A DNA stretch of 64,000 nucleotides from Curtobacterium sp. MCBA15_001 (GCF_001864835.1 NZ_MJGI01000021.1:179822-243821), one strand, 5' to 3'; positions 7,986 through 16,539 are shown, counted from the first letter of the stretch. The notes: generated from the letters alone by a model not told the origin. Numbers and translations are program-made.

Positions 7986-9532
7986 GGGGTGTCCTTCCGA
8001 GAGAGCGTGTGGGCAGCGCGAGCAGCCGCCGTGGCGCGGTCGACGATCGGCCGCCAGCAGTGCATCGTGAGGTAGCTCCGCCAGGGGGCCACCTGTCCCG
8101 ACCATAGGGAGAGCTCGCGGGCCGTCGCGGGCAGCCCGAGTTCCTGTGCACCGTTCCTGACCGCGAGGTCGCTGTGGAGGACGATGTCCGGGTGGTGCCG
8201 CACGCGCAGTGCGACGTAGTCGGCCGTCCACGGGCCGATGCCCTTGACGGCGAGCAGCCCGTCCCGCAGCTCGTCGAGCGACTGCCCGCCGTGGACGACG
8301 AGCGACCCGTCGGCGAGCGCTGCCGCCACGCGCAGGATGGTGTCGACCCGGGCAGTCGGCCCCCGCAGCACGGAGGTGCCGTCCGCCGCGATCCGCGCAG
8401 CGGGCGGGAAGCGCAGGGCGTCCGGGGCGATCGCCGCGGGGACGGGGTCGCCGAGTGCCGCGACCAGCCGGGTCTGCGCCGTCCGGGCCGCCGCGACCGA
8501 GACCTGCTGGCCGATCAGGGTCCGGAACACGACCTCGTGCGCGTCGACCGCGCCGGGCAGCCGGATCCCGGGGACCCGGGCGACCGCCGGCGCGAGCTCG
8601 GGGACACCCCCCAGGACGGTGTCGACGGCGACCGGATCGGCATCGAGGTCGAACAGGGCCCGCACTCGCGACACCAGGGTCGGCAGGTCGCTGAGGTCCG
8701 TGACCCGCACGACCAGGTCGAGCCCGGTGCCGCGACCGGCGGCGTCCGGGACGGCAGCCGACGCGCGGAACCAGCCAGGGCCTCCCGGCAGGTCGACCAC
8801 CCGCGCGTACGACGTGACCACGCCGTCGTCGCCGACCCCCACCTGCTCGAGCCCGGGCAGGGCGTGGAGCGCGTGCCAGTCGAGCAGCCCCTGCGCGTCG
8901 AACGGTGCCCGCGCGGGCAGGTGCACGTGCAGCCCGCCGTCCGGCGTCGGCGCGACGCGACGTCGGGCGCGGAGCTCGGTCGGGGTGACGGCGAAGACCT
9001 CGCGCACCGTGTCGTTGAACTGCCGCACGCTCGCGAACCCCGCTGCGAACGCGACGTCCGCGATCGGCAGGTCGGACGAGGTCAGCAGCGTCCGCGCGGT
9101 CTGGGCTCGGTGTGCACGGCTGAGGGCCTTCGGACCGGCACCGAGTTCCTCGGTCATGATCCGGCTGAGGTGCCGCTCGGAGTAGCCGACGCGCGCGGCG
9201 AGGCCGGGCACGCCCTCGCGCTCGACGACCCCGTCGAGGACCAGCCGCATGGCCCGACCGGCGACGTCCTCGCGCAGGTCCCACTCGGGGCTGCCGGGCG
9301 TCGCCTCGGGCAGGCAGCGCTTGCACGCACGGAACCCGGCCAGGTGCGCTGCGGCGCTGGTCCGGTAGAAGGTGACGCCGTCGGACCGCGGGGTGCGGGC
9401 CGGGCAGCTCGGCCGGCAGTAGATGCCGGTGGAGTGCACGGCGGTGACGAACTGGCCGTCGAAGCGGGCGTCGCGCGACGCGGCGATGCGGTGTCGCTCG
9501 TCGTGCAGCGTGTCGGCTCCGGGGTGCGTCAT
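7982..9532 (-). CDS. alkA: Ada-type regulator fused to AlkA 3-methyladenine DNA glycosylase
   Basis: 516-aa trifunctional protein. Residues 1-75 are the Ada zinc domain that accepts a methyl group from DNA phosphotriesters, with Cys39, Cys43, Cys70 and Cys73 as ligands and Cys39 the expected acceptor. Residues about 90-185 form an AraC helix-turn-helix (LAARVGYSERHLSRIMTEE). Residues about 200-505 are AlkA, with the helix-hairpin-helix LAVKGIGPWTADY and catalytic Asp in LHSDLAVRNG. Methylation of the N-domain should turn it into an activator of its own operon, coupling sensing to excision of alkylated bases. This fusion is known in actinobacteria. It is co-transcribed with ogt. Confidence 0.92.
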   Translation of the reverse strand: MTHPGADTLHDERHRIAASRDARFDGQFVTAVHSTGIYCRPSCPARTPRSDGVTFYRTSAAAHLAGFRACKRCLPEATPGSPEWDLREDVAGRAMRLVLDGVVEREGVPGLAARVGYSERHLSRIMTEELGAGPKALSRAHRAQTARTLLTSSDLPIADVAFAAGFASVRQFNDTVREVFAVTPTELRARRRVAPTPDGGLHVHLPARAPFDAQGLLDWHALHALPGLEQVGVGDDGVVTSYARVVDLPGGPGWFRASAAVPDAAGRGTGLDLVVRVTDLSDLPTLVSRVRALFDLDADPVAVDTVLGGVPELAPAVARVPGIRLPGAVDAHEVVFRTLIGQQVSVAAARTAQTRLVAALGDPVPAAIAPDALRFPPAARIAADGTSVLRGPTARVDTILRVAAALADGSLVVHGGQSLDELRDGLLAVKGIGPWTADYVALRVRHHPDIVLHSDLAVRNGAQELGLPATARELSLWSGQVAPWRSYLTMHCWRPIVDRATAAARAAHTLSRKDTP

Positions 9533-9612
9533 GCGTCCAGCCTGGCACGCGCCACCGGCGGCGACTGGCGGGAATCGGACACGGCAGGGAGCGGACGGGA
9601 GGCCCCGCTAGC

Positions 9613-10188
9613 GTGGGCGACGTGACGAACGGGGACGACGTGGCCGGGTCGCCGCTGCTGCCGTTCCGGCTCGACGTCGAGGTCGCCCTGCTCCTGACCT
9701 CCCGACGGCACCGCTACGCGGGACGGCCCGCCGACGGGGCGCTCCCCGCCGAGGAGGACGAGCGCCGCGAGCGCATCGAGCTGCGGGCCGACCTGGGGAT
9801 CGTGGGCGACCGCTACTTCGCGGCGCGGGCGCACGTGCACGCCTCGGTCACGGTGATCGGCCTCGAGGGGCTCGACGCCGTCGGCCGGGAACTCGACGTC
9901 GACGTCGATCCCGTCGCCACGCGGCGCAACGTGTTCCTGCGTGGCGCGGACGTCGAGGCGCTCCGGGGTGAACCGTTCTCGCTCGACACCGGGTCGGGCG
10001 CGGTGCGGTTCCGCGGGTACCGTCCGGCGAACCCGTGCGCGTGGATGGACCACGAGATCGCCGCCGGGGCGTTCCGGGCCATGCGCGGACGGGGCGGGGT
10101 GCGGTGCGACCCTGAGTCCGACGGTGTGCTCACCCTCGGACCCGCGGTGCTCCGCACGGCCCGCCCCGTGCCGGTGCGTCCTGCCTAG
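9613..10188 (+). CDS. MOSC-domain-like protein
   Basis: 191-aa protein resembling MOSC (molybdenum cofactor sulfurase C-terminal) domains: GDRYFAARAHVHASVTVIGLEGLDAV, then RRNVFLRGADVEAL and a late Cys in RPANPCAWMD, the region that in MOSC proteins holds the sulfur-carrying cysteine. Such proteins handle sulfur transfer to molybdenum cofactor or reduce N-hydroxylated compounds. GTG 9613 is preferred over GTG 9622 because GGGAGG ends 10 nt upstream. Its TAG stop overlaps the convergent PfpI stop (shared CTAG). Identification is from motif shape only. Confidence 0.65.
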   Translation: MGDVTNGDDVAGSPLLPFRLDVEVALLLTSRRHRYAGRPADGALPAEEDERRERIELRADLGIVGDRYFAARAHVHASVTVIGLEGLDAVGRELDVDVDPVATRRNVFLRGADVEALRGEPFSLDTGSGAVRFRGYRPANPCAWMDHEIAAGAFRAMRGRGGVRCDPESDGVLTLGPAVLRTARPVPVRPA

Positions 10189-10724
10189 CGGAGCGCCGAC
10201 TCGATCGCGTCGACGAACGCCGGCAGGTCATCGGGGTTGCGCGAGGTGATGAGCCCGCCGTCGACCTGGACCTCCTGGTCGACCCACTCGGCACCGGCGT
10301 TGCGGACGTCGGTCTGCAGCGACGGGAACGACGTGATCGTCTTCCCCTGCAGCACACCCGCCTCGATGAGCGTCCACGGCCCGTGGCAGATCGCGGCGAC
10401 CGGCTTTCCGGCCTCGGCGAAGTCCTTCACGAGCGCCACGGCGGTTGCGTCCTGGCGGATGGTGTCGGCGTTGATCGTGCCACCGGGGACGACCAGGGCG
10501 TCGAAGTCCGCGACACTGACACGGTCGAACGTGGTGTCGACGTCGACCTGCTTGCCCGGGTCCTTGTCGCCGACCAGGGTCGCGATCGAGCCGGACTCCT
10601 GTCCAGCGACCGTCACGTCCGCGCCGCGCTCCCGCAGCTGGTCCGTGGGGACGACGATCTCGTCCTGCTCCACGCCGTAGTTCGTCGCGATGACGAGGAT
10701 CTTCTTGCCGTCGAGGGCTGCCAT
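10185..10724 (-). CDS. DJ-1/PfpI-family protein (deglycase/protease-like)
   Basis: 179-aa class I glutamine-amidotransferase-like protein of the DJ-1/PfpI type C group. The nucleophile elbow AICHGPWTLIEAG holds Cys113 followed by His114, and the upstream GADVTVAG and LVVPGGTINAD segments match the family. Relatives (YhbO, PfpI) act in stress defence against carbonyl damage. ATG 10724 is preceded by GGAAGGAG, an unusually strong ribosome site, suggesting high expression. Confidence 0.9.
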   Translation of the reverse strand: MAALDGKKILVIATNYGVEQDEIVVPTDQLRERGADVTVAGQESGSIATLVGDKDPGKQVDVDTTFDRVSVADFDALVVPGGTINADTIRQDATAVALVKDFAEAGKPVAAICHGPWTLIEAGVLQGKTITSFPSLQTDVRNAGAEWVDQEVQVDGGLITSRNPDDLPAFVDAIESALR

Positions 10725-10813
10725 GGTGACTCCTTCCGCACGCCGGGGTCTCCGGGTGCGCACACCACGGTCGTCCCGGAGCACTGGACGTGCTCGCAGG
10801 ACGCAGGGGCTGC

Positions 10814-11467
10814 TCAGCCGCGGATGCGGAAAGCGGCGCCCTCGGCCGTGACCTCGACTCCGTCGAAGCCGTGTACGCGGGCGAGGCCCTCGGTCACCGT
10901 CGACTCGAGCGGCCCCACGACCACGGTCGTCGCTCCCGAGGCACGGGCGGACTCGACGCCCGCGGGCGCGTCCTCGAACGCCAGGCACTGGTCGGCGCTG
11001 AGCCCGAGGAGCTCAGCCCCGCGCAGGTAGCACTCGGGGTGCGGCTTGCCCCGCTCGGTGTCCTCGGACGTGACGATCGCATCCGGCACGGGCACCCCGG
11101 CGGCGCGCATCCGGTTGAGCGCGAGGTCGCGGGGTGCGCTGGTGACCAGGGCGACCGGGACGCCGGCGTCGACCAGGCGGCGCACGAACGCCGCGGCGCC
11201 CGGGACCTCCACGATGCCGTGGGTGTTCTCGACCTCGTCGGCGACGAGTTCCTGCGCGAGCCGGTGCTGTTCGTCAGGCGCCAGGTCCGGCAGGAAGTGC
11301 TGCACGGTGTCGATCGTCTGACGTCCGTGCGAGAACGCGAGGATGGTCCGCGGGTCGATGCCGTGCGTGGCGCCGAAGCGTCCCCACGCGCCCTCGACCA
11401 CCGAGGTCGAGTCGACGAGCGTGCCGTCCATGTCGAAGAGGACCCCGGACGCCACGATGTCGATCAC
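10814..11467 (-). CDS. HAD-family sugar-phosphate phosphatase (GPP/DOG-like)
   Basis: 217-aa HAD hydrolase, subfamily IA. Motif I LFDMDGTLVDST, motif II VTSAPRD, motif III KPHPECYLRGAELLGL and motif IV FEDAPAGVESARASG are all present. The pattern resembles glycerol-3-phosphatase and 2-deoxyglucose-6-phosphatase proteins rather than phosphoglucomutase. GTG 11467 places motif I about 8 residues from the N-terminus, as in the family. It follows the PfpI gene upstream on the same strand with an 89-bp gap. Confidence 0.83.
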   Translation of the reverse strand: MIDIVASGVLFDMDGTLVDSTSVVEGAWGRFGATHGIDPRTILAFSHGRQTIDTVQHFLPDLAPDEQHRLAQELVADEVENTHGIVEVPGAAAFVRRLVDAGVPVALVTSAPRDLALNRMRAAGVPVPDAIVTSEDTERGKPHPECYLRGAELLGLSADQCLAFEDAPAGVESARASGATTVVVGPLESTVTEGLARVHGFDGVEVTAEGAAFRIRG

Positions 11468-11511
11468 GTGCCCGACCCTACCGGCCGCGTGCTGCGCGAG
11501 GAGCGGGCCCG

Positions 11512-11709
11512 TCACCGCGAGTGTCGCCGGTCTCGCCGCGCACCGACCGCCGCGACGAACGCCGCGACGAGCAGCGCCAGGACGCCGAGCCACACGACTG
11601 TCTGCAGGTCCGCGAACGCCGGGACGGTGCGGCCGAGGACCATCAGCAGCGCGGCGGCACCGCACAGCACGGCGGACGGGACGGACGCACGACTCGTCGA
11701 TGGGGACAT
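11512..11709 (-). CDS. Small two-helix membrane protein
   Basis: 65-aa protein with hydrophobic segments at about residues 9-28 (VLCGAAALLMVLG) and 32-55 (TVVWLGVLALLVAAFVAAVGA), ending in a basic GARRDRRHSR tail. It is probably a small inner-membrane protein with a cytoplasmic basic tail. No family is recognised. It lies downstream of the reductase gene of the fol operon in the same orientation. ATG 11709 is chosen; a start 36 nt upstream is possible. Confidence 0.55.
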   Translation of the reverse strand: MSPSTSRASVPSAVLCGAAALLMVLGRTVPAFADLQTVVWLGVLALLVAAFVAAVGARRDRRHSR

Positions 11710-11748
11710 GATGACCAACCTACTGATGTCCCGCACATCAGACAATCG

Positions 11749-12534
11749 TCAGCGGCGGACCCAGCGCGCCAGCAGCACGTCGCCCGCGCCGAGCAGCACG
11801 TGTGCAAGCCGCATCTTCCGCAGCTCCGGCGAGGACCCGGTCGCGATGCGCGGCGCCGCACCGCCCTCGAGCGACGGGTCGATCGTCAGGCAGAGCTCGT
11901 CGACCTGGTCCGCCGCCACCAGGGCGCCCAGGAACGAGGGCCCGCCCTCGCAGTGGATCGCCGTCAGGCCGCGGGACACCAGGGCATCGCGGACCAGCGC
12001 GACGTCGACCGAGTCGTCGCCGCAGGACACGACGTCCGCCACCCCCGACAGGGCTTCGCGCCGGTCGGCCGGCGCGGACGCCGAGGTCAGCACGATCGGC
12101 CGCACCGGCGCGTCCGTGAACACGGTCGAGGCCGGGTCGAGCGACAGGGACCCGGTGACGATCGCGAACACCGGGTGGTCGGGCATGCCGTGGGCACGCC
12201 GCCAGGCGACGTCGGCGTCGTGCAGGCGCATGGGTCCGTAGCCCTCGTCGCGGACCGTCCCGGCGGCGACGAGCACCACGTCCGCGAACCGCCGCAACAG
12301 GTCGAACACGCGCAGGTCGTCGTCGCCGCCGAGGGACCCGGACACGCCGTCGGCCGATGCGGCACCGTCGGCGGTGCTCACGAAGTTGACCCGGATCCAG
12401 CCGGCGGCCGACGTGCCCGAGCCGGGACGGGCCTCCCGACCGACGCCGTCGCCTGACGGGCCGACACCGTCGCGGTACAGGGCGACGACCTCGTCGTCGG
12501 ACAGGTCTGCGATCGCGGAGGGCAGCAGGGTCAC
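11749..12534 (-). CDS. RibD C-terminal/DHFR-like pyrimidine reductase
   Basis: 261-aa stand-alone reductase of the RibD C-terminal (dihydrofolate-reductase-like) family. Markers are IRVNFVSTADGAASADG at the N-terminus, VLVAAGTVRDEGYGPM for NADPH binding, and HCEGGPSFLGALVAADQVDEL toward the end. Free-standing members reduce pterin- or pyrimidine-like substrates; RibD itself can substitute for dihydrofolate reductase in mycobacteria. Its ATG overlaps the FolP stop by 4 bp, so it is the third gene of a folE-folP-reductase operon, which hints at a reductive step on a pterin rather than on riboflavin. Confidence 0.82.
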   Translation of the reverse strand: MTLLPSAIADLSDDEVVALYRDGVGPSGDGVGREARPGSGTSAAGWIRVNFVSTADGAASADGVSGSLGGDDDLRVFDLLRRFADVVLVAAGTVRDEGYGPMRLHDADVAWRRAHGMPDHPVFAIVTGSLSLDPASTVFTDAPVRPIVLTSASAPADRREALSGVADVVSCGDDSVDVALVRDALVSRGLTAIHCEGGPSFLGALVAADQVDELCLTIDPSLEGGAAPRIATGSSPELRKMRLAHVLLGAGDVLLARWVRR

Positions 12535-13466
12535 GTGTTGTGCCTCGACTCGACGGGTTCGCGCCAGCCGAGGGTGGCCTCGACCATGCGCATCGCGTCG
12601 ACGGACTCGACGACGTCGTGCATCCGGACGATCCGCGCACCGAGCATGGCGCTGACCGTCGCGACGGCCAGCGAGCCGCTCAGACGCTCACCGCGCGGAC
12701 GGCCCAGGGACTCCCCGACGAAGTCCTTGTTCGAGACCGCGGTGAGCACGGGGTAGCCGAGCGCGACGACCTCGGGCAGGCGTCGGGTGAGCTCGAGCGT
12801 GTGGACCGTGTTCTTGTTGAGGTCGTGCCCGGGATCGACGATGATCCGCGACTCGGGGATGCCCGCGGCGAGCGCGCGGTCGACCCGCTCGCGCAAGAAG
12901 GCGACGACCGCGGCGGTGACGTCCTCGTAGTGCGGCGGCACGGCCAGCTTCGTGCGAGGAGCAGCCGTCGAGTGGGTGATGACGATGCTGGCGTCGGAGT
13001 CGGCGACGACGGCGGCCATCGCCGGGTCGGACAGGCCGGTCGTGTCGTTGACGACGTCGGCTCCCGCGGCGATCGCGGCCCGGGCGACGTCGGCGCGGAA
13101 CGTGTCGACGCTGATGACGACGTCGGACTCCGCGTCGAGCTGCGCGATGACGGGGACGACGCGATCGATCTCGTCGGCAGCCGGCAGCTCGGGCCCTGGT
13201 GCGAACTTGACGCCGCCGATGTCGACCCAGTCGGCGCCCTGCTCGGCGGCGCGGACGGCGGCCGCGACGGCGCGGTCGAGTTCGAAGGTGGCTCCGCGGT
13301 CGTGGAAGGAGTCGGGCGTGCGGTTGATGATCGCCATCACCGCGATGCGGTGGTCGAAGTCGATGGTGCGGCGGCCGAGGGTGCGGACCGGGTGGCGCAG
13401 GACCGGGACGACCCAGCCGGGCCGGGTGTCGGCCGGGAGGCGCGTGGCGGCCGGTTCGGTCGTCAT
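12531..13466 (-). CDS. Dihydropteroate synthase homologue (FolP2-like)
   Basis: 311-aa TIM-barrel protein of the dihydropteroate synthase family. The first loop reads INRTPDSFHDRGATF instead of the canonical NVTPDSFSDGG, and WVDIGGVKFAPG, IIVDPGHDLNKNT and AVSNKDFVGE follow. The NRTPDSF and GGVK signatures are those of the mycobacterial FolP2 paralogue, for which dihydropteroate synthase activity was not found in Mycobacterium leprae. It may therefore act on a related pterin. It overlaps folE and the reductase gene by 4 bp on each side. Only if no other folP exists in the genome would it be expected to be the folate enzyme. Confidence 0.85.
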   Translation of the reverse strand: MTTEPAATRLPADTRPGWVVPVLRHPVRTLGRRTIDFDHRIAVMAIINRTPDSFHDRGATFELDRAVAAAVRAAEQGADWVDIGGVKFAPGPELPAADEIDRVVPVIAQLDAESDVVISVDTFRADVARAAIAAGADVVNDTTGLSDPAMAAVVADSDASIVITHSTAAPRTKLAVPPHYEDVTAAVVAFLRERVDRALAAGIPESRIIVDPGHDLNKNTVHTLELTRRLPEVVALGYPVLTAVSNKDFVGESLGRPRGERLSGSLAVATVSAMLGARIVRMHDVVESVDAMRMVEATLGWREPVESRHNT

Positions 13467-14092
13467 GCGTCCGCCTCGTGCTCGGCTCCGGGGCCGCTGC
13501 CGCGCGCGGCGATCAGGGCGATCGCCTCGGACCGGGCCGCGGGCTCCGCCAGGGTCCCGCGCGCCGCGACCGTGACGGTCGTCGACCCGCTCTGCCGCTC
13601 GCCCCGGGTGGTCACGCACTGGTGCTGCGCGTCGAGGACGACGAGCACCCCCTGCGCGTCGAGCCCGTCCGCGATCGACTCGGCGACCTGCTCACCGAGG
13701 CGCTCCTGCAGCTGCGGGCGCGATGCCACGGCGTCGAGGACCCGCGACAGGGTGCCGAGCCCGATGAGTTCGGCACCGGGGGCGTACGCCAGGTGGGCCA
13801 CGCCGATGAAGGGCAACAGGTGGTGTTCGCAGACCGAGCGGAACCGGACGTCGCGCACGATCACGAGCTGGCCGCGGTCGCCGTCCTCGGCGTGCACGGT
13901 GCCCTGCCGGGTGATCGCGACGGCGTCGGTGCCGATGCCGCGGAAGAACTCGGTGTAGGCGTCGGCGACGCGGCTCGGGGTGCGCATCAGCTCGGGGCGG
14001 TCGGGGTCGTCACCGATGCCGAGCAGGAGTTCGCGGACGGCGGCCTCCACACGAACACGGTCGAAGGGCGGGGTCACCTGCTCATCCAACAC
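13463..14092 (-). CDS. folE: GTP cyclohydrolase I
   Basis: 209-aa enzyme that opens GTP to 7,8-dihydroneopterin triphosphate, the entry step to pterins. Zinc ligands Cys88 and His91 lie in CEHHLLPFIG and Cys159 in HQCVTTRGE. The ELMRTPSRVADAY segment is the usual N-terminal signature. First gene of a three-gene operon with tight 4-bp overlaps. It is divergent from the purine permease over a 58-bp gap, which is short enough for the two promoters to overlap. Confidence 0.93.
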   Translation of the reverse strand: MLDEQVTPPFDRVRVEAAVRELLLGIGDDPDRPELMRTPSRVADAYTEFFRGIGTDAVAITRQGTVHAEDGDRGQLVIVRDVRFRSVCEHHLLPFIGVAHLAYAPGAELIGLGTLSRVLDAVASRPQLQERLGEQVAESIADGLDAQGVLVVLDAQHQCVTTRGERQSGSTTVTVAARGTLAEPAARSEAIALIAARGSGPGAEHEADA

Positions 14093-14150
14093 CAGGAACG
14101 TCCACGGAACGCAGGTCGGCGGAGGTCCCAGGTTCCTTTAAACTCGATCG

Positions 14151-15623
14151 GTGAGCGCCCCGCAGACAACCGAAACGCCCCGGAACCGCGTCGCTTCCGG
14201 CCTCGACCGCTTCTTCAGCATCACCCAGCGCGGATCGACCATCCCCCGCGAGGTCCGTGGCGGCCTCGTCTCCTTCGTCACGATGGCGTACATCGTCATC
14301 CTGAACCCGCTCATCCTCGGTGGGTTCAGCGCCGACCAGGCCGCCAAGGACGTCTCGGGCGGCTGGCTCGAGAACGCGCAGGTCGCAGCGGCCACCGGGC
14401 TCGTCGCCGGACTGATGACGATCGCCATGGGCCTGATCGCGAACCTGCCGTTCGGGATCGCGGCCGGCCTCGGCATCAACTCGTTCCTGGCCGTCAGCGT
14501 CGTGCACCAGGTCACCTGGGCCGAGGCGATGGGCCTCGTCGTCATCAACGGCGTGGTGATCGTCGTGCTGGCGTTGACCGGCATCCGGACGATGATCTTC
14601 ACCGCGGTGCCGGCGCAGCTCAAGGCCGCGATCACGGTGGGCATCGGGCTGTTCATCGCCTTCATCGGCCTGGTCGACTCGGGCTTCGTCCGCACCACGA
14701 ACAACGCGTCGCCCCCGCTGCAGCTCGGCGAGGACGGCTCGGTCGGCGCGCTGCCCACCATCGTGTTCCTGATCGGCCTCGTGATCATCGGCACGCTGAT
14801 GGCGCGCCGCGTCAAGGGTGCGCTGCTCATCGGCATCGTCGCGACGACCGTCATCGCGATCATCCTGCAGGCCGTGTTCCACGTGCCGACGTCGGTCGAC
14901 TCGAAGACCGGCTGGAACCTCAACGCGCCGGGCCTGCCGAGCGCGCTGTTCGCCTTCCCCGACCTGTCGCTCGTCGGGCATGCGGACCTGTTCGGCGCCT
15001 TCGGTCGCATCGGCCCGCTCGCGGCGTCGATGCTCGTCTTCACCCTGGTCTTCACGAACTTCTTCGACGCGATGGGCACGATGACCGGCCTGGCGAAGGC
15101 GGCCGGCGTCGCGAAGCCCGACGGCACCTTCCCGCGGCTCAGGGCGGCGCTCGTCGTCGAGGGCGCGGGGGCGATCGCCGGTGGTGGCGCGTCGGTGTCC
15201 TCGAACACGGTGTTCATCGACTCGGCCGCGGGCATCGGCGAGGGCGCCCGCACCGGCATGGCCTCCGTCGTCACCGGGCTGCTCTTCCTGGCGTCGATGT
15301 TCCTCACGCCGCTGACCCAGGTCGTCCCGCTCGAGGTCGCCGCGGCCGGACTCGTGGTCGTCGGCGCGCTCATGGTCGCGCAGGTCAAGGACATCGAGTG
15401 GGGCGACTTCGGTGCCGCCCTGCCCGCCTTCCTGACGATCGTGGTCATGCCGCTGACGTACTCGATCGCGAACGGCATCGGCGCCGGCTTCATCAGCTGG
15501 GTGCTCATCAAGGCGCTGTCCGGCCGCGGCCGCGAGGTCTCGTGGCTGCTCTACGTCGTCGCGGCGGGCTTCCTGCTGTACTTCGCCCGCGGCCCGCTGG
15601 AGACGCTGCTCGGCGTCGGCTGA
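14151..15623 (+). CDS. NCS2-family purine permease (AzgA-like)
   Basis: 490-aa nucleobase transporter with about 12-14 helices. Family marks are the N-terminal FFSITQRGSTIPREVRGGL, the ALGINSF-like segment FGIAAGLGINSFLA, TNFFDAMGTM and SNTVFIDSAAGIGEGARTG. These are AzgA/YicO features, so adenine, guanine or hypoxanthine is the probable substrate. No ribosome site lies close to GTG 14151; instead TTTAAACT (14137-14144) sits about 7 nt upstream, so the transcript may be leaderless. Divergent from folE, whose product consumes GTP. Confidence 0.88.
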   Translation: MSAPQTTETPRNRVASGLDRFFSITQRGSTIPREVRGGLVSFVTMAYIVILNPLILGGFSADQAAKDVSGGWLENAQVAAATGLVAGLMTIAMGLIANLPFGIAAGLGINSFLAVSVVHQVTWAEAMGLVVINGVVIVVLALTGIRTMIFTAVPAQLKAAITVGIGLFIAFIGLVDSGFVRTTNNASPPLQLGEDGSVGALPTIVFLIGLVIIGTLMARRVKGALLIGIVATTVIAIILQAVFHVPTSVDSKTGWNLNAPGLPSALFAFPDLSLVGHADLFGAFGRIGPLAASMLVFTLVFTNFFDAMGTMTGLAKAAGVAKPDGTFPRLRAALVVEGAGAIAGGGASVSSNTVFIDSAAGIGEGARTGMASVVTGLLFLASMFLTPLTQVVPLEVAAAGLVVVGALMVAQVKDIEWGDFGAALPAFLTIVVMPLTYSIANGIGAGFISWVLIKALSGRGREVSWLLYVVAAGFLLYFARGPLETLLGVG

Positions 15624-15671
15624 CGCGCGGGGCGGCGCACGTCGCGTCCGAGCCGGACAGGAGGCCCGGCG

Positions 15672-16124
15672 TCAGTCCGGCAGGTCGCTCGGCGTGGCCT
15701 CGTGGTGGCGCCGGGCCTGCGTGCGCCGGTCCTCCTTCATGCCCGCCTCGAACAGGTGCCGCCGGCCGCCGGCGAGGTCCTCGCGCGCCGTGCGTTCCAG
15801 CTCCTTGGCGAGGGCGTAGTACCCGTCGTCGTAGTCCTCGACGACCTGGAACGTCCACCGCCCCGCGATGACGTTCCGCCCGATCAGCTCGCGGTCGATG
15901 CGGTCCGCCAGCTCGGTGTGCCCGGCCGTCCGGAGCTGCTCGACCGCCTCGCCGAGGTCCAGGTCGGCCTTGCCCGTCAGCCGGTGGAACCCGTACAGCA
16001 GACCGCGGGCGTGTTCGATGACCTCGAGCGCCGCGGACAGCGTGCCGAGGGCCTCGACCGTGTCGTCGGAGACCCCGTCCGGGACCTGGTGGGCGGCGTC
16101 GGGGCCCTGCTCGTCGTTCGTCAT
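15672..16124 (-). CDS. Conserved hypothetical, mostly helical
   Basis: 150-aa hydrophilic protein with no membrane segment and no recognised catalytic motif. Helical stretches dominate (ALGTLSAALEVIEHARGLLYGFHRLTGKAD), and a central GRWTFQVVEDYDDGYYAL segment precedes a basic C-terminus (KEDRRTQARRHHE). Similar small proteins are common in actinobacteria, without known function. It is divergent from the SOS-box gene; the box is about 70 bp upstream of this ATG and could also influence it. Confidence 0.7.
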   Translation of the reverse strand: MTNDEQGPDAAHQVPDGVSDDTVEALGTLSAALEVIEHARGLLYGFHRLTGKADLDLGEAVEQLRTAGHTELADRIDRELIGRNVIAGRWTFQVVEDYDDGYYALAKELERTAREDLAGGRRHLFEAGMKEDRRTQARRHHEATPSDLPD

Positions 16125-16164
16125 GTCCCCTCGTCTACACGACTCGTCCGGGACCCGCTCCCGG

Positions 16165-16194
16165 TTGCGGGTTGTCGGAACAGGCGCCTACCAT
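16165..16194 (+). promoter_or_regulatory. Putative promoter of the SOS-box gene
   Basis: A -35-like TTGCGG (16165-16170) and a -10-like TACCAT (16189-16194) are separated by 18 bp. The SOS box begins at the base after the -10 hexamer, where bound LexA would block initiation. Confidence 0.5.
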
Positions 16195-16210
16195 TCGAAC
16201 ACACGTTCGA
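16195..16210. promoter_or_regulatory. Perfect actinobacterial SOS (LexA) box
   Basis: TCGAAC-ACAC-GTTCGA is an exact match to the palindromic LexA consensus of mycobacteria and relatives (TCGAAC-N4-GTTCGA). It sits directly downstream of the putative -10 and ends 14 nt before the ATG of the 87-aa gene, with GAGGAGGA between. It is the only such box seen in the window. Confidence 0.85.
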
Positions 16211-16224
16211 ACGAGGAGGACCCG

Positions 16225-16488
16225 ATGATCGTCGTCGATGCAGCCGTCACGGTCTGGTGGGAGCAGGGCACGCCGGTGCGGATCGTCTGGCAAGGGCGCC
16301 GCTGGCGGGTGTCCGACGCGCCGACCAGGCTCACCGTCACGCCGACCGACCTGCCCACCGCCATCACCCACGCACCCGAGCGCACCGCCGGGTGGCGCTT
16401 CCAGGTGACCGCCGAGGACCGCGAGAGCCTGGTGGTCGACATCGTCCCGGACCGCGGGGGCTGGACGGTCGCGCGCACCTGGTCCTGA
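16225..16488 (+). CDS. Small SOS-regulated protein (DUF6504-like)
   Basis: 87-aa basic protein with Trp-rich strands: VTVWWEQGTPVRIVWQGRRWRVSD, then a polar middle and VVDIVPDRGGWTVARTWS. The pattern resembles the small DUF6504-type proteins that often accompany imuB-dnaE2 translesion mutasome genes in actinobacteria; that match is from memory. ATG 16225 follows GAGGAGGA at ideal spacing, and a perfect LexA box overlaps the promoter, so strong induction by DNA damage is expected. Neither imuB nor dnaE2 is within the window, making this a stand-alone SOS gene. Confidence 0.75.
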   Translation: MIVVDAAVTVWWEQGTPVRIVWQGRRWRVSDAPTRLTVTPTDLPTAITHAPERTAGWRFQVTAEDRESLVVDIVPDRGGWTVARTWS

Positions 16489-16490
16489 CG

Positions 16491-16526
16491 CGCCTGCCAC
16501 GCCTGCCGCGCCTGCCGCGCCTGCCG
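16491..16526. repeat. 9-bp tandem repeat, 4 units
   Basis: Four consecutive units of CGCCTGCCR fill the gap between the convergent SOS-box gene and the MFS gene. The first unit ends in A, the others in G. The unit length is a multiple of three, but no gene covers it. Confidence 0.75.
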
Positions 16527-16539
16527 CGCCGAGTCTCGC

